A stretch of DNA of 64,000 nt from Roseomonas sp. (GTDB taxonomy: Bacteria > Pseudomonadota > Alphaproteobacteria > Acetobacterales > Acetobacteraceae), in assembly GCA_031180725.1 (NCBI GenBank), contig JAPSLO010000016.1, positions 62,001-126,000 of the forward strand, written 5' to 3'. The position numbers and the translations under genes are program-made. Under the pieces are notes generated by a model that was given only the letters and a program-made list of their open reading frames with translations, searched no databases and was not told where the DNA came from. The number at the start of each line of letters is the position of its first letter. The stretch's first letter is position 1. Shown here piece after piece: positions 26,404 through 35,074 of this stretch.

Positions 26404-26836
26404 AATCCAGCGGCTCGGTCTGCGGGCGCCGCAGGCCGGCCAGTGTGGCGCGGCGCAGCAGGTCGGCCACCGTCAGGCCCCCCAGCCTTTCCCGCAGCAC
26501 GCCATCCAGCTCGGCCCAGAACGGCAGGGTCACCACTTCCGAAAGGCGCCCGGCGGGCGGCATCTCCTCCGCCTCCACCACCGCCTCCACCACGGCCAGC
26601 AGCGGGATGGCGCGCGGGGCGCGGGCCAGGCGGTAGCCGCCGCGCGGACCGCGGATGCTGTCCAGCAGCCCGGCCCGCGTCAGCGCCTGCAACACCGGCT
26701 CGATCCCGCGCCGCTGCGCGCCCAGCCGCTCGGCAATATCGGCCGCGCCCGTCACCTCGCTGCCGCGCCCGGCATGGAAGGCCACGTCCAGCACGATATC
26801 CAAGGCAAGCAGGGCGCGGTCCCGGCGCAGCAGCAT
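26393..26836 (-). CDS. Rrf2-family transcriptional regulator without cysteines
   Basis: A 147-aa winged-helix protein: MLLRRDRALLALDIVLDVAF, ITGAADIAERL-like helix, then GLLDSIRGPRGGYRLARAP, the Rrf2 wing signature. It contains no cysteine, so it cannot hold the Fe-S cluster of IscR/NsrR types and is closer in kind to CymR, which controls cysteine metabolism by binding CysK. It diverges from cysK across 108 bases and ends against the siroheme gene, so control of these sulfur genes is likely. An upstream in-frame extension looks non-coding. Confidence 0.88.
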   Translation of the reverse strand: MLLRRDRALLALDIVLDVAFHAGRGSEVTGAADIAERLGAQRRGIEPVLQALTRAGLLDSIRGPRGGYRLARAPRAIPLLAVVEAVVEAEEMPPAGRLSEVVTLPFWAELDGVLRERLGGLTVADLLRRATLAGLRRPQTEPLDFTI

Positions 26837-26944
26837 GGGGGCGTCATCTCCGTCCGGCCTGTGTAGGCAATACGGGCAGGGCGTGCCAGCCCGGCAACAG
26901 GGCGGTGGCCTTTCCTCCGCCGGACAGCGTGATATGGGGATTGG

Positions 26945-27967
26945 ATGGCCCATGGATCCGTGAAACGGCGCGCCGCGCGTCAGGATGGGGCGCCGCCGGC
27001 CCCACCGCCCGCTGCGCCACCCCAGCCGCGCGGGCGGTTGTTCGGCAGCGTGCTGGAAACGGTCGGCGCCACGCCACTGGTGCTGCTGCCGCGCCTGGCG
27101 GCCTCGGCGGGGCTGAAGGCGCGGCTGGCGCTAAAGCTTGAATTCTTCAATCCGCTCGGCTCGGTGAAGGACCGCATCGGCCTGGCGATGGTCGAGGCGG
27201 CGGAGCGCGAGGGGCTGATTGCGCCAGGCCGCTCCGTGCTGGTGGAGCCGACCTCGGGCAATACCGGCATCGCACTGGCCTTCGTCGCCGCGGCCAAGGG
27301 CTACCGGCTGATCGTGGTGATGCCGGACGGTGCGAGTATCGAGCGGCGCAAGATGATGCGCCTGCTGGGCGCGGAGCTGGAGCTGACACCCGCGAAGCAG
27401 GGCATGAGCGGCGCCATCGCCCGCGCGCGGGAGATCCTGGCGGAGACGCCCGGCGCCTGGATGCCCCGGCAGTTCGAGAACGCGGCCAATCCCGCCATCC
27501 ATGCCGCCACCACGGCCGAGGAGATCTGGGCCGATACGGGCGGGCAGGTGGATGCGGTGGTGGCCGGCATCGGCACCGGCGGCACCATCACCGGCATCGC
27601 CCGCGCGCTGAAGCCGCGCCGGCCGGGCCTGCGCGTCTTCGGCGTGGAGCCGGCGGAGAGCGCGGTGCTGAACGGCGACGAACCCGGCCCGCACCGTATC
27701 CAGGGCATCGGCGCCGGCTTCCGGCCCGCCGTGCTGGAGCTGGAGCGGCTGGACGGGGTGCTGCGCGCGACGGAGCAGGAAGCGATCGCCGCCGCGCAGC
27801 GCTGCGCGCGGGAGGAGGGGCTGCCGATTGGCATTTCCTCCGGCGCGGCGCTGCATGCGGCGATGACGCTGGCGCAGGAGCCCGGGCTGGAAGGCGGGCT
27901 GGTGGTCGCCATCGCCGCCAGCTTCGCCGAACGCTACCTCTCGACGGAGCTGTTCGAGGGGCTGTGA
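26945..27967 (+). CDS. cysK: Cysteine synthase A (O-acetylserine sulfhydrylase)
   Basis: A 340-aa PLP enzyme making cysteine from O-acetylserine and sulfide. The PLP lysine is in FFNPLGSVKDRIG (near residue 75), the substrate loop is TSGNTGIALAF near 100, and the phosphate-binding glycines are GIGTGGTITGIARAL near 210. The N-terminal 30 residues are an Ala/Pro-rich extension beyond the usual start, so the true start may be later, but ATG 26945 has GGGGA 5 bases upstream. It uses the sulfide made by the reductase upstream. Confidence 0.93.
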   Translation: MAHGSVKRRAARQDGAPPAPPPAAPPQPRGRLFGSVLETVGATPLVLLPRLAASAGLKARLALKLEFFNPLGSVKDRIGLAMVEAAEREGLIAPGRSVLVEPTSGNTGIALAFVAAAKGYRLIVVMPDGASIERRKMMRLLGAELELTPAKQGMSGAIARAREILAETPGAWMPRQFENAANPAIHAATTAEEIWADTGGQVDAVVAGIGTGGTITGIARALKPRRPGLRVFGVEPAESAVLNGDEPGPHRIQGIGAGFRPAVLELERLDGVLRATEQEAIAAAQRCAREEGLPIGISSGAALHAAMTLAQEPGLEGGLVVAIAASFAERYLSTELFEGL

Positions 27968-27983
27968 CGCCCCTCGGGCTCAC

Positions 27984-28402
27984 TCATCGCGCCAGCCGCG
28001 GTTCTCGTGCACGGCCCAGCAGCAGCATGGTCAGACCGCCCAGCAGCACGGCGATGCCGCAATAGGCGATCGGGCCCGGGGCGCCGGCCCCATCCACGAA
28101 CAGCCCGCCCAGCACGGCGCCCGTCGCGATGGCCACCTGGAAGGCGGTGACCAGCAGGGCGCCGGCGCTTTCGGCATGTTCGCCGGCCGCCCGGGTATTC
28201 CAGGTCTGGAAGCCGACCGGCAAGGCGCCGAAGGCGAAGCCCCAGACCGCCGTCGCCGCAGCGGACAGCGGCACGGAGCCGCCGGCTGCCACCATCGCCA
28301 GCGTGACCGCCGCCAGGAGCAGCGAGCCCAGCCCCACCGCCAGCCGCGCGCTGCGCTGTGCCACCAGCCCGCCGGCCAGGTTGCCCAGGAAGCCGCCGAT
28401 GC
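27984..28402 (-). pseudogene. C-terminal remnant of an MFS transporter
   Basis: About 139 codons of an MFS permease survive: GIGGFLGNLAGGLVAQRSAR, then helices LGSLLLAAVTLAMVAAG, GALLVTAFQVAIATGAVLGG and IAYCGIAVLLGGLTMLLL, ending with a proper stop. Going upstream the reading stops abruptly at about 28402, where plus-strand Bug sequence begins. The N-terminal two thirds and the start codon are missing. An internal ATG at 28364 cannot give a working permease. This is half of a deletion scar. Confidence 0.85.
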
Positions 28403-29278
28403 CGCATCATCGTCCCCTACACGCCGGGCGGCGTCTCCGACATCACCGCGCGGCTGATCGCCGATCCCATGGCGGCCGCGCTTGGCGTTCCGGTGCCGGT
28501 GGAGAACCGGGCCGGCGCGGATGGCGTGATCGGGACCGAGGTGGTAGCGAAATCGCCGCCCGATGGCCATACCCTGGCGCTGGTCTCGGTGGGGCATCCG
28601 GTGAATGCCGCCTTCTACCGGCTGCCCTATGACACGATGCGCGACTTCACCTTCATCAGCCTGACGACGCGCACGCCGCTGGTGCTCTGCGCCGCGCGCA
28701 ATTTCCCCGCCTCGACCCCGGCGGAGTTGGTGGCGCATGCGCAGCGGCATCCGCGCGGCCATGTCACCTTCGCCGGCACCGGCGGCGTGGTGCGGCTGGC
28801 CCCGGTGCTCTTCGCGCAGCGCACCGGGATCGAGCTGACCTATGTGCCTTATCGCGGCAGCACTCAGGCGCATCCCGACCTGATCGCCGGCCGCGTGGAC
28901 ATCATGTTCGACACCGTGCCGGCCGCGCTGCCGCACATCCAGTCCGGAACGCTGAAGGCACTGGCCACCACCGGCGCGGCGCGCGCGCCGCAGTTGCCGG
29001 ACGTGCCGACGCTGGGCGAGACCGTGCAGGGCTTCGAAGCCTCCACCTGGGGCATGGTGATGGGCCCGGCGAATCTGCCGCCTCCGGTGCTCTCGCGCCT
29101 GCATGCCGAGGTGACGGCCGCGGTGCGCCGCTCGGACGTGGTGGAGCGTCATCGCACGCTGGGCGCCGAGGTCGTCACCTCCAACCCCGACGAAACGCGC
29201 AGTTTCGTGCAGGCCGAGATGGAGAAGTGGGGGTCTGCCGCCCGTGCCGCCGGCGTCCAGCTTCAGAACGCCGGCTAG
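28403..29278 (+). pseudogene. 5'-truncated Bug-family binding protein
   Basis: The frame enters Bug sequence mid-motif at CRIIVPYTPGGVSDITARL, with no signal peptide and no PxRP before it. The rest is intact: ENRADG-like cofactor loop, SPPDGHTLALVSVG, LTYVPYRGSTQAHPDLIAGR, and a normal end. A GTG at 28358 could start a 306-aa cytosolic product with an 11-residue nonsense leader, but it would not reach the periplasm. The break at about 28400 coincides with the MFS break, so one deletion removed both divergent starts. Confidence 0.85.
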
Positions 29279-29292
29279 ATCCAAACTGACGG

Positions 29293-29350
29293 GATCCAAG
29301 GACCTTTCGGCCCTTGGTGGGCGAGCGCGAGGGGGCAAAGTCCCCTCGCG
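29293..29350. terminator. Two hairpins between truncated Bug and YbaK genes
   Basis: An 8-bp perfect stem GCGAGGGG (29327-29334) / CCCCTCGC (29342-29349) with loop GCAAAGT follows a shorter one, CCAAGG/CCTTGG (29296-29316). They lie between the convergent truncated Bug gene and the YbaK-like gene. No T-run follows. The layout (two hairpins) resembles the repeat copies elsewhere, but the sequence differs. Confidence 0.5.
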
Positions 29351-29355
29351 GCCCT

Positions 29356-29826
29356 TCAGCCTTCCCGCACTTCGGCCTTGGTGCCGCCGGAGATGCGCAG
29401 CAGTTCGGCCGGCGAGGTCGCGAAGACATGCATGGGCGAACCCGCTGCCGCCCAGACTGTCTCGAAGGCGAGGAGGTCCTCATCCACCAGCACGACCGGC
29501 CGGCCGAGATGCCCCAGCGGCGCAACGCCGCCGATGGCGAAGCCGGTGATGTCGCGCACCCAGGTCCCGTCAGCCCGTTTCACGTGAAACCCTGTCGCCT
29601 TGGCAACCTTTGCCATGTCCACCCGGTTGGCGCCGGAGGTGATGACCAGAACCGCCCGTTCCCCGGCGCGGAAGACGATGGACTTGGCGATCTGCGCCAC
29701 CGCGCACCCCACCGCGGCCGCCGCATCGGCGGCGCTGCGCGTGCCTTCGGGAAATTCCCGGATCGTGTCCGGATGCCCCGCCGCCGCCAGCGCCGCCCTC
29801 ACGCGCTCGACCGATCCACCTGACAT
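29356..29826 (-). CDS. YbaK/EbsC-family aminoacyl-tRNA deacylase
   Basis: A 156-aa editing protein starting MSGGSVERVRAALAAAGHPD. Family marks are QIAKSIVFRAGERAVLVI near residue 53 (the conserved K-S), ANRVDMAKVAKATGF, and GFAIGGVAPLGHLG near 105, the GGxxPxG substrate loop. Such proteins hydrolyse mischarged tRNAs, for example Cys-tRNAPro or Ala-tRNAPro. It stands alone, convergent with the truncated Bug gene. Confidence 0.9.
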   Translation of the reverse strand: MSGGSVERVRAALAAAGHPDTIREFPEGTRSAADAAAAVGCAVAQIAKSIVFRAGERAVLVITSGANRVDMAKVAKATGFHVKRADGTWVRDITGFAIGGVAPLGHLGRPVVLVDEDLLAFETVWAAAGSPMHVFATSPAELLRISGGTKAEVREG

Positions 29827-29981
29827 TGCCCTGCCCCACCCCTTTACCTGCCGGCCCATGCCGCGCATGAGCTTTCCCTGAAGGCCCGCCGGCGCCCGCT
29901 GCGGCCATCCGGCCTTCCGCCCCCGGCCATCTGGCGATTCCGCCTGCGCCGAAGGCCGGCGTCACCCCATATGGGACAGCG

Positions 29982-31139
29982 ATGCGCGACCCCCTCGCCC
30001 TCTACATCCACTGGCCCTTCTGCGCCGCCAAGTGCCCTTATTGCGACTTCAACAGCCATGTGCGCGACAGCGTGGACCATGCCGCCTTCGCCGCGGCGCT
30101 GCGCAGCGAACTGGCGCGGGAAGCGGCGCGCACGGGCCGGCGCGGCCTGGCCTCCATCTTCTTCGGCGGCGGCACCCCCAGCCTGATGCGGCCCGAGACG
30201 GTCGCCGCGCTGATCGAGGACGCCACGCGCCTGTTCGAGGCCGCGCCCGATATCGAGATCACGCTGGAAGCCAATCCCACCAGCGTGGAGCTGGCGAAGC
30301 TGCGCGCCTTCCGCGAGGCCGGCGTCAACCGCGTCTCCCTCGGTGTGCAGGCGCTGGATCCGGCGGCGCTCGCCTTCCTTGGCCGACGGCACGATACGGA
30401 GGAGGCGCTCCGGGCCCTGGAATTCGCGCGCGCCACCTTCCCGCGCTTGTCCTTCGACCTGATCTATGCCCGCCCCGGCCAGCAGGAAGCGGCCTGGCGG
30501 GCTGAGCTGCGGCGCGCCCTGGCACTGGCCGCCGACCACCTCTCGCTTTACCAGCTCACCATCGAACCCGGCACGCAGTTCGCTACGCTCCACGCCCGCA
30601 ATGCCTTCCGCTTGCCGGAAGGGGAGCAGGCTGCCCGGCTTTACAACGCCACGGAGGAGGAAGCGGCCAACTTCGGCCTGGCGCGCTACGAGGTCTCCAA
30701 CTATGCGAAACCCGGCGCGGAAAGCCGGCACAACTTGGCCTATTGGCGCTATGGCGACTACATCGGCATCGGGGCCGGCGCGCATCAGCGCCTGACCATG
30801 CCGGATGGCATGCTGCTGGCCGCCCGGCGCCACCGCGGGCCGGAGGAATGGCTGGCCCGCGTGCAGCGCGAGGGCCACGCCGTCACCGAGGAAACCGCCC
30901 TTTCCCCCCGCGACCGCGCCCGCGAAGCGCTGCTGATGGGCCTGCGCCTGTCCGAAGGCGTGGACCCCGCCCGGATCGCCGCGCGCAGCGGGCTGCCCTT
31001 CGACCAGGCTGTGGATATGAACATGGCCGAAGCGCTGATCGAGGAAGGCTATCTGCATTGGCGCCCCGACGGCCATCTGGCGACCACGCCGGATGGCCTG
31101 CTTCGCCTTGACTCGTTGCTGCCGCTGCTGGTCCGGTGA
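29982..31139 (+). CDS. hemW: HemW-type radical SAM heme chaperone
   Basis: A 385-aa radical SAM protein. The cluster motif is CAAKCPYCDFN (C-x3-C-x2-C, residues about 14-21); FGGGTPSLMRP near 62 and GVNRVSLGVQALD near 107 follow, with a HemW-like C-terminal winged helix. HemW transfers heme and lacks the extra cysteine and tail of the oxidase HemN. In alphaproteobacteria it usually follows rph-rdgB; here those genes lie 2.3 kb downstream, separated by two glycan-type genes that start in overlap with hemW. Confidence 0.92.
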   Translation: MRDPLALYIHWPFCAAKCPYCDFNSHVRDSVDHAAFAAALRSELAREAARTGRRGLASIFFGGGTPSLMRPETVAALIEDATRLFEAAPDIEITLEANPTSVELAKLRAFREAGVNRVSLGVQALDPAALAFLGRRHDTEEALRALEFARATFPRLSFDLIYARPGQQEAAWRAELRRALALAADHLSLYQLTIEPGTQFATLHARNAFRLPEGEQAARLYNATEEEAANFGLARYEVSNYAKPGAESRHNLAYWRYGDYIGIGAGAHQRLTMPDGMLLAARRHRGPEEWLARVQREGHAVTEETALSPRDRAREALLMGLRLSEGVDPARIAARSGLPFDQAVDMNMAEALIEEGYLHWRPDGHLATTPDGLLRLDSLLPLLVR

Positions 31140-31144
31140 CCGCC

Positions 31145-32137
31145 ATGGTCACCACCGCCTTTCTCGGCGCCTATGGCTACGGCAATCTGGGCGACGAGCT
31201 CTGCCTGATCGAGGCGATGCAGGCCTTCCCCTCGGCGGAATGCCACGCCTTTTCGGTGGATGCCGAATGGACGCTCCGCTGCGTCCCCGGCCTGCATGGC
31301 TGCTTCCGTCGTGGGCCGGAGATGCTGGCGCTGCGGCCGGGCCGCATCGTTTTCGGCGGCGGCATGTTCGGCGTCAGCGAAGCCTTCGCCGCCTGGATGC
31401 CCTGGATGGCGAAAGCCTTGGCCGAAGGGGCGGAGATCCACCTGCACAATTTGGGCATGGCGCGCATCAAGAACGACCTCGGATGGCTGGACGCGGCGGC
31501 ACGCCGGGTGATCGCGGAAGCCGCCAGCTTCACCGTGCGCGATTACGTCTCCTTCGAAATGGCGGCAGAAGCCGGGCTCGGCCGCATGCCGCGCATCACT
31601 TTCTTCCCCGAAGCCGACATCGCCCCCGACTTCAGCCTGGCCGAGGCGCTGCTGCCGCGCGGCCGCGAGCTGCTCGGCCTTTCCATCATTCCCCTGCCGC
31701 TGATGGATGCCGCCCTGCACCACGATGCCGCGCGCGTGCAAGCGCTGCTGGCGGAATTCGCCGGCCACGCCGTGGTGCCCATCCCCAGCACCGTGCATCG
31801 CGAGTCGGAGACCGAGGACGACATCGCCGGCATCACCCATTTCCTGCGCGCCTTCCTGCCGGAAGCGCCGGTCGCCGCGCCTGCGCTGCTCGACCGCAAT
31901 ATCTGGCGCGACGCGCTGACGCCAGCGCGGCTGAAGGGGCTGATCGCGCGCTTGGATGTGCTGGTGACGCATCGCAAGCACAACGCCGTGCACGCCATTG
32001 GCGCCGGCACGCGGGTGGTCGGGCTGCATCCGCTGCTCGACGACAGCCTGCGCCGCACCTTCGTCGCCCTGTCGCACCGCCTGCCGCCGGGCAGCTTCTG
32101 CCTGGGCCTGGAGAGCCCGCCGGAAGCCGGCGGATGA
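31145..32137 (+). CDS. Polysaccharide pyruvyl transferase-family protein, paralogue 1
   Basis: About 330 aa. It begins MVTTAFLGAYGYGNLGDELC, the GxGNxGDE motif of the pyruvyl transferase/CsaB fold, and later shows RDYVSFEMAAEAGL and LDVLVTHRKHNAVHAIGAGT near residue 275, the nucleotide-sugar or PEP site region. The ATG at 31145 has GGTGA 6 bases before it; a GTG at 31136 overlapping the hemW stop is possible. The family adds pyruvate ketals to glycans; the acceptor is unknown. It is coupled to the next gene by ATGA. Confidence 0.82.
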   Translation: MVTTAFLGAYGYGNLGDELCLIEAMQAFPSAECHAFSVDAEWTLRCVPGLHGCFRRGPEMLALRPGRIVFGGGMFGVSEAFAAWMPWMAKALAEGAEIHLHNLGMARIKNDLGWLDAAARRVIAEAASFTVRDYVSFEMAAEAGLGRMPRITFFPEADIAPDFSLAEALLPRGRELLGLSIIPLPLMDAALHHDAARVQALLAEFAGHAVVPIPSTVHRESETEDDIAGITHFLRAFLPEAPVAAPALLDRNIWRDALTPARLKGLIARLDVLVTHRKHNAVHAIGAGTRVVGLHPLLDDSLRRTFVALSHRLPPGSFCLGLESPPEAGG

Positions 32138-33078
32138 GGACGCTGCTGCTGGCCGAGGCGCCGCTGCGCGACCTCACCTCCCGCGCTGTGCTGGCCGAGG
32201 CACTGGCCGCCATCAAGCACACGCCCCCCGCCTGGCTGGCCACCCGCGCGCAGCAGGTGCCGCCTGGCTTCGCCGCCTCCCCGCCCGGCCAGGTGCCGGA
32301 AGGCACGGAACAGGTCGTGCTGGTCGGCCCTTTCCTGGACCGCGCCTGGCTGGAAGGCGCGCTGGCCACCGCCGCGGCCGCGTTGGCTATGGGGGCAAGG
32401 CTCGTCGTGCATAATCTCGGGCTGGAGGGCAGCGCCGCGCTGGCGGCGGCCCCAGCCGGGGCCCAGGTGCTGGAAGCTGCCGGCCAGATCGGCGTGCGCG
32501 ACCACCGCACGGCGAATGCGCTTACCCTCTGGCGCCTCGCCGCACCGAAGGTGATTCAGGCTTATCCGGAACGGCACCTGCCCCCGGATCCCGCGCTGGC
32601 AGGCGGTCTGCCGGAAGGCCCGATCCTCGGTCTTGCGATCCGCGGCGGAGAGGAGATGCGCCGGTCGTGGCAGCCACGCCTGCCTGCGCTCAGCCGCTGC
32701 CTCGCGGCCGTCGGCGCAGGGGACTGGCCGGTGTTGGTGCTGCCCACCCGGCTGCCCGGCGTCGAAGATGACGATGTGCCCGCCAGCCTTGCCATCGCGG
32801 ATGCGGTCCTGCCCGGCACGCCGCGCCTGCTGCCCGAACTGGCCGAGCAACGGATCTGGCGCCGGCGCATGAACGGCGCGACGCTGAAAGGGCTGGTGGC
32901 GCGCTGCCGCCTGGTGGTGACCAACCGTGACTTGGTCGCTGCCTGCGCGGTGGGAGCGGGGGTGCCGGTGCTCGGCCTGGCACTGGGCGCAGACCGCCGG
33001 ATCATCTCCTGCCTGGCGACGCTGGCGAACGAACTGCCGCCAGGCTCCGCCCTGCTGCACCTGCCGCCCGGTCCATAG
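32134..33078 (+). CDS. Diverged pyruvyl-transferase-like protein, paralogue 2
   Basis: A 314-aa protein whose C-terminal third aligns with the previous gene: LKGLVARCRLVVTNRD, AVGAGVPVLGLALG and ELPPGSALLHL match LKGLIARLDVLVTHRK, AIGAGTRVVGLHPL and RLPPGSFCLGL. Its N-terminus (MRTLLLAEAPLRDLTSRA) lacks the GNxGDE motif, so it may have lost catalysis or changed substrate. The tandem, overlapping layout suggests an old duplication and a joint complex. The function is unknown. Confidence 0.72.
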   Translation: MRTLLLAEAPLRDLTSRAVLAEALAAIKHTPPAWLATRAQQVPPGFAASPPGQVPEGTEQVVLVGPFLDRAWLEGALATAAAALAMGARLVVHNLGLEGSAALAAAPAGAQVLEAAGQIGVRDHRTANALTLWRLAAPKVIQAYPERHLPPDPALAGGLPEGPILGLAIRGGEEMRRSWQPRLPALSRCLAAVGAGDWPVLVLPTRLPGVEDDDVPASLAIADAVLPGTPRLLPELAEQRIWRRRMNGATLKGLVARCRLVVTNRDLVAACAVGAGVPVLGLALGADRRIISCLATLANELPPGSALLHLPPGP

Positions 33079-33174
33079 ATTCTGCCTCTGGCCTCCATCG
33101 GCAGCACGACTTGGCCCGATACCCCCGCCGGCGGGCATGGTTGCCCCATCGCGTGCCACGCCGTGGAGGGACCC

Positions 33175-33411
33175 TTGCCCACGAATGACATCACCGCCAC
33201 CGAACCCGAACTGATCGCCTTCGAGGAAACGCGCGGCATGCAGGCCGCCGAGATCCTGGCCGCGATCAAGACCCGCCCCGGCTCGCCCCGCCCGCGCCTT
33301 GCCAGCGGCGGCGTCGAGGTGCGGGGCTGCACCGGCACGCTCGTCATCGGCCAGGACCGCATCCCGATCCGCGACCTGGACCTGATCCTGCCCTGGCCGC
33401 TCCAGGTCTGA
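33175..33411 (+). CDS. Small hypothetical protein
   Basis: A 78-aa soluble protein. The TTG at 33175 is chosen because GGAGGG lies 5 bases before it; a GTG at 33163 in the same frame would overlap that site. The sequence has a helical, acidic N-terminal half ([20 protein letters not shown]) and a beta-rich C-terminal half ([20 protein letters not shown]). I do not recognise a family. It lies 81 bases before rph. Confidence 0.6.
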   Translation: MPTNDITATEPELIAFEETRGMQAAEILAAIKTRPGSPRPRLASGGVEVRGCTGTLVIGQDRIPIRDLDLILPWPLQV

Positions 33412-33491
33412 CGCCGGGCGGAGAGCGGCCGCGGCGGGGGTGAGGCGCTCGCGGAACTGGACGGCGCCCCGCGCGCGCGTTAGGGGGCCGC

Positions 33492-34244
33492 ATGATCGAG
33501 TTTCCCGCCGGCTTCAAGCCCCCCTTCGTCCGGCCTTCCGGGCGCGTCGCGGACCAGCTTCGCCCGGTCAGCCTGACCCCCCAGGCCGCCCGCCATGCCG
33601 AAGGCTCCTGCCTGGTGCGGTTCGGCGTGACGGAGGTGCTCTGCACCGCCAGCGTCGAGGGCAAGGTGCCACCCTTCCTGCGCAATTCCGGCCAGGGCTG
33701 GGTGACGGCGGAATACGGCATGCTGCCCCGCGCTACCCACACCCGTGGCGACCGGGAGGCCGCGCGCGGCAAGCAATCCGGCCGCACGCAGGAGATCCAG
33801 CGCCTGATTGGCCGCAGCCTGCGCGCCGTGACCGACCTGAAGGCCATGGGCGAGATGACCGTGACGCTGGATTGCGACGTGCTGACTGCCGATGGCGGCA
33901 CGCGCACGGCCAGCATCACCGGCGCCTGGGTGGCGCTGCACCTGGCCTTCGAGCATTGCATCGCCAAGAACCTGCTGAAGAAGAACCCGCTGAAGGACCA
34001 AGTGGCCGCGATTTCCTGCGGGATCTGGAACGGCACGCCGGTGCTGGACCTGGATTACGAGGAGGACAGCAAGGCGGAGACCGACGGCAATTTCGTCATG
34101 ACCGCCGCCGGCGGGCTGGTGGAGGTGCAGGCCACCGCGGAAGGCGCGCCCTTCTCCGACGCCGAGCTGCTGGCCCTGCTGAACCTCGCCCGCAAGGGCA
34201 CGAACGAGCTGTTCGCGAAGCAGCGGGGGGCGATTGGCAAGTGA
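33492..34244 (+). CDS. rph: Ribonuclease PH
   Basis: A 250-aa 3'-5' phosphorolytic exoribonuclease that trims tRNA 3' ends. It shows the N-terminal [35 protein letters not shown] (residues about 71-90), RSLRAVTDL near 107, and the phosphate/metal site [20 protein letters not shown] near 128. The length is standard for RNase PH (about 240 aa). The C-terminus overlaps rdgB as GTGA. The hrcA gene often found next to it in alphaproteobacteria is absent. Confidence 0.96.
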   Translation: MIEFPAGFKPPFVRPSGRVADQLRPVSLTPQAARHAEGSCLVRFGVTEVLCTASVEGKVPPFLRNSGQGWVTAEYGMLPRATHTRGDREAARGKQSGRTQEIQRLIGRSLRAVTDLKAMGEMTVTLDCDVLTADGGTRTASITGAWVALHLAFEHCIAKNLLKKNPLKDQVAAISCGIWNGTPVLDLDYEEDSKAETDGNFVMTAAGGLVEVQATAEGAPFSDAELLALLNLARKGTNELFAKQRGAIGK

Positions 34245-34852
34245 CACCGCGCCGTTTCGCCGGCCCGAAGCTGGTGCTGGCCACCCACAATGCCGGCAAG
34301 GTGCGGGAAGTGGCGGCGCTGCTGGCGCCCTGGGGGATCGAGGTAGTAGCCGCCGGCGCGTTGGGCCTGCCCGAGCCGGCCGAGACCGAGGACAGCTTCC
34401 TGGGCAATGCCCGCATCAAGGCACTGGCCGCAGCCCGGGCTTCCGGCCTGCCGGCGCTGGCTGACGATAGCGGCTTCTCCGTCGCCGCGCTCGATGGTGC
34501 GCCCGGCGTGCGCACGGCGGACTGGGCCGAGACGCCGCATGGGCGTGACTACGCCATGGCGATGGCCAAGGTGGAGAAGCTGGCGCGGCACAGCCCGGAC
34601 CGCCGCGCCTGGTTCTCCTGCGCGCTGGTGATGGCCTGGCCGGACGGCCATACTGAGGGCTTCCTGGGCGAGGCCCACGGTCAGTGGGTATGGCCGCCGC
34701 GCGGCACGAACGGCTTCGGCTACGATCCGATGTTCGTCCCCGATGGTCATGACCAGACCTTCGGCGAGATGACGCCCGAGGCGAAACACGCCATCAGCCA
34801 CCGCGCCGCTGCCTTCGCGCAACTGTCCGCAGCCTGCCTGCCGGTGCGCTGA
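34241..34852 (+). CDS. rdgB: dITP/XTP pyrophosphatase
   Basis: A 203-aa Ham1/RdgB protein that hydrolyses non-canonical purine triphosphates to keep them out of DNA. Motifs: [14 protein letters not shown] near residue 11, [14 protein letters not shown] near 48, [17 protein letters not shown] near 74, and [19 protein letters not shown] near 160. It begins at GTG 34241, overlapping the rph stop, so the two are coupled. A paired-hairpin repeat (copy C) follows the stop. Confidence 0.95.
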   Translation: MTPRRFAGPKLVLATHNAGKVREVAALLAPWGIEVVAAGALGLPEPAETEDSFLGNARIKALAAARASGLPALADDSGFSVAALDGAPGVRTADWAETPHGRDYAMAMAKVEKLARHSPDRRAWFSCALVMAWPDGHTEGFLGEAHGQWVWPPRGTNGFGYDPMFVPDGHDQTFGEMTPEAKHAISHRAAAFAQLSAACLPVR

Positions 34853-34866
34853 AGGGACGGCTTTCC

Positions 34867-34915
34867 CGGGGGCTCTGGCATTCAACCCCCCGCCGGGGGC
34901 GGAGGCCGCCCCGGA
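34867..34915 (+). repeat. Paired-hairpin intergenic repeat, copy C
   Basis: GGGGGCTCTGGCATTCAACC continues to a CCCCC that closes the first hairpin (34868-34890). A second stem, GGGGCGG/CCGCCCC (34896-34912) with loop AGG, follows. It lies 15 bases after the rdgB stop, in the same orientation as copy A. Confidence 0.6.
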
Positions 34916-34927
34916 CCCCGCCCCTGA

Positions 34928-35074
34928 TCAGCGCCCGGGCAGTTGCAGCATCACGCGCAGGCCGCCATTCGCAGGCGACGCCATCGAGAGCTGTCCCGCG
35001 TACAGGTCAGCCAAGCCGCGCGCGATTGCCAGGCGCACCCGCGCTGAACCCAGCCTGAATGGCGCGCGGGTAGC
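34928..35074 (-). pseudogene. C-terminal relic of a sensor histidine kinase
   Basis: The minus strand encodes RLGSARVRLAIARGLADLYA then GQLSMASPANGGLRVMLQLP and GR-stop. This matches the last 45 residues of histidine-kinase ATPase domains (G-x-G-L-G-L-A-I-x-R-G-L ... L-Q-L-P), with the G2-box glycines degraded to VRL. It follows the stop of the MBL gene in the same frame and has no start of its own. The rest of the kinase is gone. Confidence 0.65.

Noticed and set aside
31093-33078. 661-codon frame running through both pyruvyl-transferase-like genes
   Set aside because: Only the part from 32134 is real; the upstream part reads paralogue 1 in the wrong frame and is Arg/Ala/Pro-rich noise.
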